DNA from: Chromobotia macracanthus
Lineage: Eukaryota; Chordata; Actinopteri; Cypriniformes; Botiidae
Reading direction: 5' to 3'
Assembly: GCA_036877525.1 (NCBI GenBank)
Contig: JAZGTH010000102.1
Span: 2,273,501 to 2,337,500 of the forward strand
Length of the DNA: 64,000 nucleotides
Part shown: positions 1-10,300 of the stretch, piece by piece
Numbering within the stretch: position 1 is the first letter of the stretch
Layout of the letters: each line of letters starts with the position of its first letter
Made by a program: the position numbers and the translations under genes
The notes under the pieces: model-generated
What the model was told of the DNA's origin: nothing
Database searches by the model: none
The model's input: only the letters and a program-made list of their open reading frames with translations

Positions 1-53
1 TCCTCCACCAGATCACAATCTCCAGCAGCTGCAGCCTGGTGCAGCTCCGTCAT
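1..53 (-). CDS. ankrd66: Ankyrin-repeat protein N-terminus, probably ankrd66 (partial)
   Basis: Reading the minus strand from the ATG at 53-51 gives MTELHQAAAAGDCDLVE before the window ends. The 'LHQAAAAGD.DLV' pattern is the start of an ankyrin repeat (ELHxAAxxGDxxLV). In human, ANKRD66 lies close to TDRD6 at 6p12.3 on the same strand, and here a tdrd6-like gene lies directly upstream on the same strand, so ankrd66 is the best guess. Only 17 residues are visible, so another short ankyrin protein remains possible. Its promoter would be the interval to about 380, which holds an RFX-type X-box and a CRE. Confidence 0.5.
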   Translation of the reverse strand, partial: MTELHQAAAAGDCDLVE

Positions 54-131
54 GTCTGACAGGCGACGATCACTGACGTTTGTTGGGACGCTGCAGCTTT
101 AATTTACCGTCGCTAGGCGCCGTCTGCGTCG

Positions 132-169
132 TGACGTCACAGACAGCCGCAGGTGGTAGCCATAGAAAC
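132..169. promoter_or_regulatory. CRE palindrome plus X-box-like site at the ankrd66 promoter
   Basis: TGACGTCA, a perfect cAMP response element, is at 132-139. GTAGCCATAGAAAC at 156-169 matches the RFX X-box consensus GTNRCCNNRGYAAC at 13 of 14 positions. Both lie 80-120 bases upstream of the minus-strand ATG at 53, a typical distance for ciliary-gene X-boxes. Function is inferred from motif and position only. Confidence 0.45.
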
Positions 170-620
170 GGAACGAGCGACGCTATTTTGCGCTACTTTT
201 TTATTTTCATTTCAACATTTTAATTTGGTATTTCTGTATTACAAATCTTTGTTTAGATTATTTGATTATTTAATTAATTGTTTTTTAGACCGTGTCGTTT
301 GAATGCGTCGTCACACGGTACCCGTTACGTTTCTCCGCGCTGGCCGTGGCAGACCAATCGCAGTCATTTGTGATTACTGCAGAATACGTTCAAGTGCGTT
401 GCGGTGAGGGGTTTACTTGTGTGTCGGTATCAATGCACAGATTTTAAAGATTATATGGTTTCGATAAAGGATTTAATGTTGTTGAAAACACCTTTTGTTT
501 TTTATGACACGCCTTCATCTTTTAAAACCTTGGTTAAACTGCAACATCACTTAAAATGGGCTAAAATGATGCTGTGTAAGCAACTGCAATAAATGAATCA
601 AAGCAACACGAACTCTATGA
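170..620. other. Intergenic, no gene seen
   Basis: This AT-rich stretch lies between the ankrd66 5' end and the tdrd6-like 3' end. A 62-codon open frame at 404-592 (plus) has no recognisable similarity or domain and is followed by AATAAA. It looks like chance reading, and nothing else is supported here. Confidence 0.5.
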
Positions 621-1341
621 AAGTGTTTTATTCCAACAAAAATATCAACACATTGTGATACAAAAAGATACGATGCACACAATATATTTCACAAATGAAG
701 CTCTGAACAACTGAAACCACCAAGAAACCATCTCATGCATTCTCTGTACTGAAAATTGTAAATTGTAGTTTTAAGTAAAATTCACCCATATAGCACCACA
801 ATGAAAAACTAATTCATGATTATCACAAATCAGACAAAAAATATAAATCTACAAGGATTCACAGAGCAAACTACAAATCACAATACAATCAAGCTTCATT
901 TTAAAATGACAATGAACATGGTGCTCAACACGCCTGATAAAACACTGTTGTGTGTCTTTCAGAGTGAAACATCTGCTCCAGTGACACATTAATGCAGAAC
1001 TGTGCCCATGTAAAAATACATGGCAAAGTGCTACACCTCATCTCTGCAATAAATACATTTAAAAAGCTGTTCACTTTGAGTTGCATTGAATGGAGTCACA
1101 CGGGGCTTCACTGCAAGCCTATAAAAAAAATACAAAACAGCAGAATTACTATTTACTCAAGAAAAAGTACTGAACCTTTAAAAAAACATCTGCAATACCT
1201 TGGGCAACATTTGATTTTCTAAACCGGCTGCCCAAGTTGCACATCTGCTCAAGGTATCCAGAGAATCTAAGAAAACCAGCGTAAGTCTGTGATTAACTAA
1301 TGAGAAATTGTTGGCATTGTTAGCATTCAAGATTGCATTAA
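621..1341 (-). other. 3' UTR and terminal intron of the tdrd6-like gene
   Basis: On the minus strand AATAAA is read at 633-628, a suitable poly(A) signal for the tdrd6-like gene. A donor-like site (AAG|GTTGGT) ends the long exon at 1398. An acceptor (TTCTTAG) before 1266 would join in phase to a last exon encoding DSLDTLSRC and about 20 further residues, stopping at 1178. Human TDRD6 likewise has a tiny second coding exon. Without the splice the frame stops at 1342. Confidence 0.4.
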
Positions 1342-4300
1342 TCAGTACCACAGTGCAAGAAAAGTGTCTAACACAGAACCAGCGTGAACGCACCAACCTT
1401 TTTCAGACGTTGCATCTTCTGTATCTTCTCTGCTGTCCTTGATGTGTAGCAACCTTTGCTCCACTAATACATTGAGGAGTACGTCATCGGTTTCATTGTG
1501 GTTTTCTAAAAGCGCAGGACCGTTAGCAATGGCATCATTATTTATTATAGTAGCCATCATGTCTGTTCCATCAAGATAACCATCCACCTTGTTGTCAGAT
1601 ACCTCATGCAGGTCACCGCCTGTGACTTCTAATCCTTCTTTAGTAGCTCCAAGTAAAGCACAATGAGTTTCACTTGTCTGATTTTCCTCAGAAACCTGCT
1701 CTTCTCCAGATGTTGCAACAGAGGTCTCACAGGAGACAAATGCCTCAGCAGAATTCTGATCTTGCCTTACAGAAACACTCCAAAAGTTTCTCATGACCTT
1801 GTTTACAAGACATTGCTGCGTCTCAATTTTAACACAATATGGAGGGCTGCTGGAGTCTGCTGTATCTCTGATGCGATTTACAGTAACTTTCAGCGATTTA
1901 TCCACTAGCAGCTCATGAAAATGATCAGCAGCGGTATTGTCCCACAATCCCTCTGAGGGTGCAAATCCTTCCAACAGACACAGAAATGCTTGCGGTGGAC
2001 ATTCCAGTAAGTCACAGGGAAGTGCTTTCACTGAACTTTCCGTGACTTCAGACTCATTTCCATAATCAACAAAAAGCACAGATATTGTGGTACCACATTT
2101 TTTAAAAACCTGTGCACGGTACCACATCAGATCTTCAGAGAAACGAGCCAGGCACAGACTTCCAGGAGCTAACTCATCCATTTGAATTGGCTTTGTCTCA
2201 CTGGAATTTCCACATTCTTGAGCGATGAGGCTAATTTGGTCAAGTTGTTCAGAGTTTGCAAACTGGCACCAGAAATAATCTGGCCCAACAATACATGATG
2301 CAAAGGCTTCTACTGTCTGTCCCGAAGACACGTCTGGTTTCTTGAACCGCAGTTGGAACATCTCCTTCACAGGTGTGGAAACTTCTGCATGAAACAGCAC
2401 TTGGTTTGCAGAGCAGATCTGTAATGCATTTGAATCATCCCATTTTTCACATAATGCCGTGCCTGGCACGCTCCCTTTGAGCATCATTTTAACATCCCAG
2501 ATGCCACCATCTTCTTTAATAAACTTGCAGGACAGTTTATTCTCACCAACTTCACCAAATATTTTTTTGAAGAGAGATACTTCATCCTCCAGTCCCTTCT
2601 GTATTTTGAATTCCTCCTCAACATTGGAGCTGCAATGGATGCTAAACCTTGGGTAAGAAAGTGGTCCTTCATCCAGCCTGCAGATATTAGGTGGAGAAAC
2701 TGTGGCCTCATTTCCAAAATCGATGAACTCTGCCTGAATCGTGCCATTTTCAGTCACCTCCTTGACAACTGCACGATACCAGCAATTGTCTACAGGAAAT
2801 ACAGCCTTCACCAAACTCCCCTGCTGAACACTGCTTGCATGAATGACATCTTTGTGCGATAACTGAGGTAAATTTAATTGTTCATTGAGAGAGAACAATG
2901 TATTCTCATCTTCAGCCAGCTGCACAAAGAAATTTCTTAGGCTACTGATGTGTGAAATATAAACTTCAGACATGCCCGGTTTGATTACACGAGGAGAAAG
3001 ATCTGATGCTTGAGGTAAATGTTGAGTAAGAAGTTTAGGAACTGTTAGTGTGTCATGGTTAGCTGACGTTGGGTGTCTACTGCTTTGATCTTTGAGTTCA
3101 CATTGGCTAATCTCAGTTTGAGATTTGAGGTCACACTGATAATCTTTCATCAGATCGTTAACAACAAGCCCCTTACATTCAACAAGGACGTTATATTGAG
3201 GACATTTGGGAACATCCGAGGCCATGACCACAATTTTGAATGGTCACTTTTAAAGGTTCATCCACCAGAAGCTCAAAAAAATTTATCAGCTGCAGTGTCA
3301 TTCCAAGTGCCATGCATGGACTCAAAACCTCCTAGCTGACAAAGAAATGCTTGAGGCGGCCTTTCCAATAGTTCACAGGACAGACACTTCACAGAGTTCA
3401 GGTGAATTTCTGACTCATTTCCATAATCAATAAAAAGAACAGACAGCATATTATCAATTATATTCATGACCTGTGCACGATACCACAGCTTGTCAGAGAA
3501 GCGTGCTAGACATGGCACTCCTGGGCATAGCTGATCCAGCTGGATTGGTTTTGTCTGAACAGCGTTTCCATTTTCCTGAGCAATCAAAGAGATTCTGTCA
3601 AGTTCTTCTGAGTTCTTGAACTGGCACCAGAAATACTCCGGCCCACAGATGGAGGAAGCGTACGCTTCTACAGTTTGTCCTTCTGTTACAACCGGTTCCT
3701 TGAATGTTAGGGGCAGGGTATTTTCAGTGCTGAGCATCTGTGAGTCACTTTGAGCATGGCTCACATTAAACAGTGGCCCTTTCAACACAACGCCCTGGTG
3801 CTCTAAACTGACCAGCCAAGCTGATACGTCTTTGCAAATAAACTTGCACCGAATTTTCTTCTCGCCATTTTCACCTGCTGCTTTTTTGAAAGCCATTACA
3901 TGTTCTGTGGTCCAGCCTCCAGTCGTATCACCCTCAATAGAGCAATGAATGCTGAGTCTGGGGGTCTTCAGAAACTGCTCCTCAAGTTGTCTTATTTTAA
4001 GAGGAGGGAGTGTCACCTCATTCCCGAAGTCAATAAACTGCACTTGAATTGTGTCACCTTTGTTTTGCACAACAGCACGGTACCAAACTCCATCCGCAGG
4101 ATATTCTGCTCTTATGATGTCACCTGGCTGCAACACATGAAGGTCAACTTGCACACCATTTAATTGAGAAGAATTTAGTTCATCTTGAAGGGAAAATATT
4201 TTATCTTCTTCACTAGTCAAATGTACAAAAAAACTTGATGGACTATTACAGTGTGAAAGATAAACCTCAGAAACGTATCCTTCATCCAAGGTCCTTATGG

Positions 4301-4945
4301 GAAGATCTGTCAGCTTGGGATAAAGGCACATTGCTTTTTGCTCCTTATCTGTTTGGTGCTCCAAAACAAGACGTCCAGTTCTATTACGTGCAGTTGTGTT
4401 AACTTTATTGGGCAGGAAGTCTGAATTTTGTTCCAGTGCACTTTGAACAACTTGTTTCCTAAATCCTGAACGCATCCAGAGATGTTTCTTCCACACAAAG
4501 ATCTGAGGAACTCCAAAGCCGCCTGAGACCATCCGTTCTCAACGCACAGAGGTGATACATTAGACAGTACACAAAGCTCTGCTGTAGGAGGTAGACTTAA
4601 AAGCTTGCCTGGACATTTTGCTAAAATGCTCCTTGATGCCCAAAATACTTCACCTTTATCAATTAAGAATACGTTGTATTCATGTTTATGTCTTGAAAGG
4701 ATTCTTGCTCTATGCCAGGCTTTATCATCATACATGAAGCAAACAACTCCAGGTTTGCCTTCAAAATGATCCTGCTTCTTGTTTTTGACTTCAGTCTCCT
4801 CTTGTTGATATACTTGTCTGGCCCCTGGTCCAGGATTTAAATGTCCTCCAAATTCCAGTAAAACACCGCGAGGGTTCAGGTTTACTCTCGTAATATAAAT
4901 GGTAATATTTGACCCAACTTCAGGCAAACCAGGAACCGAACACAT
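1342..4945 (-). CDS. tdrd6: TDRD6-like multi-Tudor germ-granule protein, frame-disrupted
   Basis: TDRD6 proteins are scaffolds of germ plasm and chromatoid bodies whose Tudor domains bind methyl-arginine on Piwi and Vasa partners. The start at 4945 (MCSVPGLPEVG) resembles the human TDRD6 start (MCSTPGLP). The acceptor ending at 4977 lies in the 5' UTR. Domains in order are: a degenerate N-terminal Tudor (about 4945-4450); pair A (FFVHL, WYRAVV, FIDFGNE near 4240-4000; YFWCQF, WYRAQV, FIDYGNES near 3640-3420); and pair B (FFVQL, WYRAVV, FIDFGNE near 2940-2700; YFWCQF, WYRAQV, FVDYGNES near 2290-2050). Both pairs match the last Tudor pair of human TDRD6. Domains 2-5 are missing, so the protein is about 1,200 aa instead of about 2,100. 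The frame changes near 4310-4470, in a T7 run at 3281-3275, and in an A4 run at 3237-3234. The last two are fixed by removing one base. The paralogue name (a or b) is not decided. Confidence 0.8.
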
Positions 4946-5324
4946 CTTGCTATTCCCGAAGGCCGAACAGTGTTCTAAGAGAAATGAAAAAAAAATAAGT
5001 ACATTTTTTGTGGTACTAGTTCTACAAACCTGGTTAAAGAGAAAGCTCACCCCCCACAAAATTCATTTTTCTCAGACATGTATCCTGTTATCTTTTTGAT
5101 ATATTTACACAGCTTGCTTGTGCAGAAAACGGTTCACTGCGAGTACCAGAAATACGTCATTTTATTCTAAGCCTCTGCCTGTAGAATAAAGTCAACAGGT
5201 TTCACACACAGACATTAAAAACATTAACAGACATTGTGGTGACAACACATATGATTCATTTTTCCTACATATTCATACACACAAAGCAAAGAAAATTATT
5301 AAGAGCCAAAACCAAAGGTTTTGA

Positions 5325-5700
5325 TGACGTCATCATCACGCGTGCTATGAAATCACATATTTAACATGTTATATGTTACATGTGATATGATAATTATATG
5401 TGATATGTTATATGTTAACTTACACACACTTCATACACTTGTAACCGGTTATTTACGACGTCTGATCTTTATTATAACCGGAAACGAGGCACCACTAATA
5501 AATAAAACCTGATGAATCGGTTTCCTGATACCCGAACGCAAAGTGTAAGATTATTGCCCCTCGGAGGGGGTAAGTGTTCATGAATCATGAAAGAAGTGCT
5601 CATGAATAAAATAAAAAAACTGTGAAAACTTACCAGATGCGCTTTTTTCTCTCCGTGATTTCGCGCATCAACGAGCGCCGCGCTGTTTCCAATGACGTCA
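5325..5700 (-). promoter_or_regulatory. tdrd6-like promoter and 5' UTR exon with two CREs
   Basis: Perfect TGACGTCA palindromes lie at 5325-5332 and 5693-5700. On the minus strand a donor (CATCTG|GTAAGTTTT) ends a short exon at 5634. It pairs with the acceptor at 4977, which makes it a 5' UTR exon of the tdrd6-like gene with a transcription start near 5700. CRE-driven testis expression through CREM is known for many spermatid genes; its use here is inferred. Confidence 0.45.
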
Positions 5701-5724
5701 ATTAAACAGGTGCCAAAATATATA

Positions 5725-5900
5725 TATAAAAATATAATATATATATATATATTCATTCATTTATATCAGTACGACGAGTTCATTCATGTTAATGGTATTT
5801 TAAACTGTAAAACCGTGTAATATATATATATATATTCATTCATTTATATCAGTAAGACGAGTTCATTCATGTTAATGGTATTTTAAACTGTAAAACCGTG

Positions 5901-5955
<55 letters not shown>

Positions 5956-6017
5956 TTCATTTATATCAGTACGACGAGTTCATTCATGTTAATGGTATTT
6001 TAAACTGTAAAACCGTG

Positions 6018-6085
<68 letters not shown>

Positions 6086-6146
6086 TTCATTTATATCAGT
6101 ACGACGAGTTCATTCATGTTAATGGTATTTTAAACTGTAAAACCTG

Positions 6147-6213
<67 letters not shown>

Positions 6214-6274
6214 TTCATTTATATCAGTACGACGAGTTCATTCATGTTAATGGTATTTTAAACTGTAAAACCTG

Positions 6275-6353
<79 letters not shown>

Positions 6354-6420
6354 TTCATTTATATCAGTACGACGAGTTCATTCATGTTAATGGTATTTTA
6401 AACTGTAAAACCGTGTATAT

Positions 6421-6458
<38 letters not shown>

Positions 6459-6525
6459 TCATTCATTTATATCAGTACGACGAGTTCATTCATGTTAATG
6501 GTATTTCAAACTGTAAAACCGTGTA
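5725..6525. repeat. Composite satellite: seven 68-bp cores alternating with (AT)n
   Basis: A core of about 68 bases begins ATTCATTCATTTATATCAGT, runs through CGACGAGTTCATTCATG, and ends near AAACTGTAAAACCGTGTAA. It occurs at about 5751, 5835, 5952, 6081, 6210, 6350 and 6458. Cores are separated by pure or near-pure (AT)n of roughly 15 to 75 bases. Cores differ by only one or two changes (AGTACG or AGTAAG; ACCGTG or ACCTG). The array sits between the divergent tdrd6-like and smc6 promoters, and its AT tracts are self-complementary. Confidence 0.95.
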
Positions 6526-6880
6526 AACTGTCCTATGGGATTGTAACTCTATTTGCAAGTTTATCTATTTCAGTGATTATTCAATTATTGTAGTGGTACG
6601 TTTGATCTAAACCAGTGAGGGTATATATTATGTTTATTATGTAAGTGTGACGTCATTATATTGACATGTATCGTGTTGATTTTTCTTAATGAAGTCCCCA
6701 GCCATCACTGAAATAAAACAATATTAATAATAATAATAACAACAACAACAACAACAACAACACAAAAGCTTTCTCTCTTTCTTTTTTTTTTTTTACTTTG
6801 AATGCCGATTACATTCAGAGGTTATGTGCTGTTATCACAGTAACGTTTTCATCAGGGTATTGATTTATTTCTTTCTTCTG
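6526..6880. repeat. Smc6 upstream region with CRE and AAT/AAC simple repeat
   Basis: Unique sequence holds a fourth perfect TGACGTCA at 6648-6655. It is followed by an (AAT)n(AAC)n trinucleotide tract at about 6720-6762 and a short T-run near 6783. No coding sequence is seen. This is probably promoter-proximal sequence for smc6. Confidence 0.5.
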
Positions 6881-6884
6881 TCAG

Positions 6885-6964
6885 AGGATGGACGTTGTCA
6901 GTCAAATGATGAGGGTGGAGCTCGTCTGCTGAACCAGGAAGTTTCAGAGAAGCTCTTCAGATGA
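6885..6964 (+). other. smc6: Candidate smc6 5' UTR exon
   Basis: Pyrimidine-rich sequence ending TCTGTCAG precedes 6885, and a strong donor (ATGA|GTAAGTG) follows 6964. The next acceptor (CCCGTTAG) lies just before the smc6 start codon. The stretch could be either the first transcribed exon or an internal leader exon. The GC-rich repeat at 7050-7140 (copies of CCGCTCCTCAGG and GGTCCGGCTC) lies in the intron. Confidence 0.4.
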
Positions 6965-7360
6965 GTAAGTGCACTTCACTTCGTCTTTTCGTGCAATTCA
7001 TCCGCAATTTCAGTCAAAATACTCAAGCGAGTGTGAACTTGACAGACTTTGGGATGGCCGCTCCTCAGGCCGCTCCTCAGGCCGGTCCGGCTCGCTCCTC
7101 GGTCCGGCTCCCTCGGTCCGGCTCGCCTCTGTTGTTTTCGCGCTGAACTTTGGTTGTCAAAATACCTCCTTTCAGTCTTGTGAAGGCCCTTTTAAACATC
7201 GCAGTTTTTAATGTAAGCTTTGGTGTGTGAAAACTGCCCTTCAGATGAATTTTCACGAGTCTGCTGGCAGGACAGATGGAGGACGTTTCTACATGGTGCT
7301 GCTGTTTCCTGTATTTAACAGTGATGATTGTGTGTCTTCCCGTTAGGTTAGACATCAGCC

Positions 7361-10300
7361 ATGAGTAAGAGAAAGTCCTGTGTCCCCGGTGCCCTGAAGC
7401 CCTCGAAGACTCTTAGGACGGAGGGCAAATCTTCTGAGGAGGATGAGGATGAAGAGGAAGACGCCCCGCTCTCGGCCTCTGTCAGTCTGATGAGGGACTG
7501 TGTGTCCAGAACATGAGCATTTCTGAGCCCAAGAGCGAGCACAAACCTAACATCATGCGTTTGTTTGTCTCAGAATAGACGTAATCATTTCAGATGACCG
7601 TAACGTCAACCTTGTGCATGCAAACAGTCTTTAAACGCTGTAGATTATTGCTCGGTTCTGAGAGCAGTATTAAAATGAAAAACTTTGTAAAACTATCCAC
7701 TGACAACTTATGAATACCATGTTTTATGTATCAGGATATAATAATGTTGAAATTCGGCCTAGTGACAGACAGGTGTTTAGGAAACGGCGTTTTTGGTTTC
7801 TTTTCAGTGTTGGTTTCATGGTTGTGATGGTTCGTGTACAAGTCAATGTTGTTTTGTGCTCTTCTTAGAGTGTTGGAGATATCGGCGTGATAGAAAGCAT
7901 CACTCTGAAGAACTTCATGAGCCACAGTTTCCTTGGGCCATTTAAATTCGGACCAAACGTAAACTTCATTGTTGGAAACAATGGAAGTAAGAATCATCTG
8001 GATTTTTCTTTTTTTTTAAAGAATTTTTGTAGTCTCAAACACATCTTCTGTTGTGAGAGTGAGAATGAAAATCAGTTTGACCGACATTTGTTTCAGGTGG
8101 TGTTTTTTTATGAGCTGTAACTCATCATTTACTTATATCTACATATGTACTGCTTGATTTATTTTTGATGTCACTCTGTCAGGTGGGAAAAGTGCCATTT
8201 TGACAGCTCTTATAGTCGGTCTTGGGGGAAAAGCAACCACAACCAACAGGGGAGCGTCTCTGAAAAGTTTTGTAAAATATGGAGAGAGGTTAGTTTGTTT
8301 TCAGATGTTACTGGTTAGAAAATCTCATTTGTCTGCGGTCGCGTTACGGTAATTTTGTGTACAGTGCTGCGGTTATTAAAGTGAAACTAGATGTGTGCAT
8401 TTTCTGAAGAAAATGTGAGAGGTGCTTGCCATGTCCATCTCAGGCCAGAATATTCCAGTGTCGATAACATGTTTTAACATGATGCTGCTAACACGATTTG
8501 TCGTGATGCTGGCATGTTTTACCACGAAATAGCATGATGCTAGCATGACTCTAACATGATTTAGCATACTTGTGTACAGCGCTGCAGATGTTAAAGTGAA
8601 ATTAAAGAACAGAGGGAAGGAGGCCTATAAGGTGGACATCTATAGCGACAGCATCTACATTGAGCATCATATCACTGGAGACGGCTGTAGGACGTGTAAG
8701 ATAAAGAATAAAGCAGGTAATGTGGTCTTTATACAGAAGTGTCAGGAGATTTCCTCTCTGCTCACACATACATTCAGATCTACTCTGTTTTCAGGGCACA
8801 TTATCTCCACCAAGAAGGAGGAATTAACTGCTATACTGGACCATTTCAACATCCAGGTAGACTTTATCATCAAGAGTCAGGCTGTTTAAATTTAATAGCA
8901 ATCCGAGCTCAAAGGATTATTTTTAGCTGTGCACTTTAAAGTCATTTAAATCCAGTTCCAAGTTTGGCTTTTCCGGGCGCTGTTAATACAAATATAATTT
9001 TTGTTTAGCATTCAACACTCATTTCAGTAGTTGTTAGACCCGACAATTCCTGGTTATGTTAACCACAGAACACCTGTGTGTGTCTGGCTCTTAGACTTCA
9101 GCAGTGTCTGCATGTGCATAACTGATCTAACATCTTACAAGCATCACTATCAGTATTGTTATACTTACGGTTTGTTCACATGACCCTGTTAAACTTCCTA
9201 CCTCTTAATTTATTTATGGTTTCATGTTACAGGTTGACAATCCAGTGTCAATCCTCAATCAGGAAATGAGTAAACAATTCCTGCATTCAAAAAGTGAAGC
9301 GGACAAATACAAGGTGATTATGTTTTAGAGTGAAATCAGATCTTTTATCAACAGCAGAAGTGTTGTTGTGCAGCTAATTTTTGTTGGCTTCTGTTGCTGT
9401 GTGTGTGTCCTCATATGTGTTTTTCTCTGAAGTTTTTCATGAAAGCAACTCTTCTGGACCAGATGAAAAGGGACTACATTCACATCAAGCAGACTAAAGC
9501 TGTGACTCGTGACCAGGTGGAAAGACAAGAGGAGGTGACCGTGTGTTCTTTATGTGTTAACACTACTGCTCATACTCCGAGTTAATGGGCTTGAACCTCT
9601 AGTCCTGCACTGTTTGTGTTCAACACGGACTTCAAATTGTGCGGACAAGATGTGCGCTGTTACTTTTCCAGGGATCCAATTAAATGGGTGAAAATAATTC
9701 CAAATCTTACCTGAAAGGGTTGACCTCAGACATATCTAGAGACAAGAATATTTTTGAGATTCAAGGGTGAGTTCTTTAAACTTTGACACCCAAAACATCC
9801 TAACAACACTCCAGAACCCACAGAGAATTACCAACACTACAGAAACACTCACTGTAGCAATTGCATCAACACCCTGGAGAACACTGGCAAGTTCTGCACA
9901 AACACCGATCACATTTTCTAGAAATGTACTCCATTCATGTGTAATTCTCATGGGTTATTGTGACATCACAGAATGATGCTGTCTTTATATTTGTAGTGCC
10001 TGAAAGACCTCAGGCAGCGGTTCTTGCAAAAGAAGGAAAGGTACGAGTCTTTGTCAGCCCTTGATGATATGAGACGGACTCTGGAGGACCTGCAGCAGAA
10101 GATGGCGTGGTGCTTGGTGTGTTATTTTAACATGTTGTGCAGAAGTGTGGAAAGGCCCGTGTTAAACACCTCTTGTGGTTTCTCTGTTGCTTGCAGGTGC
10201 GAGAGATGGAATGGCAAGTTGACCAGCTGAAGGAACAAATCGAACAAGAAGAATCTCAATGTAAAGATGAGGAAAAGCTGCAGCTCTGTCAGGTTTGTGT

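Noticed and set aside
404..592. 62-codon open frame upstream of AATAAA
   Set aside because: No domain, no similarity, poor context and no partner exons; likely chance.
7077..7355. 92-codon minus-strand frame over the GC-rich smc6 leader
   Set aside because: Low-complexity Arg/Gly-rich reading of a GC-rich repeat opposite the smc6 leader; no splice or similarity support.
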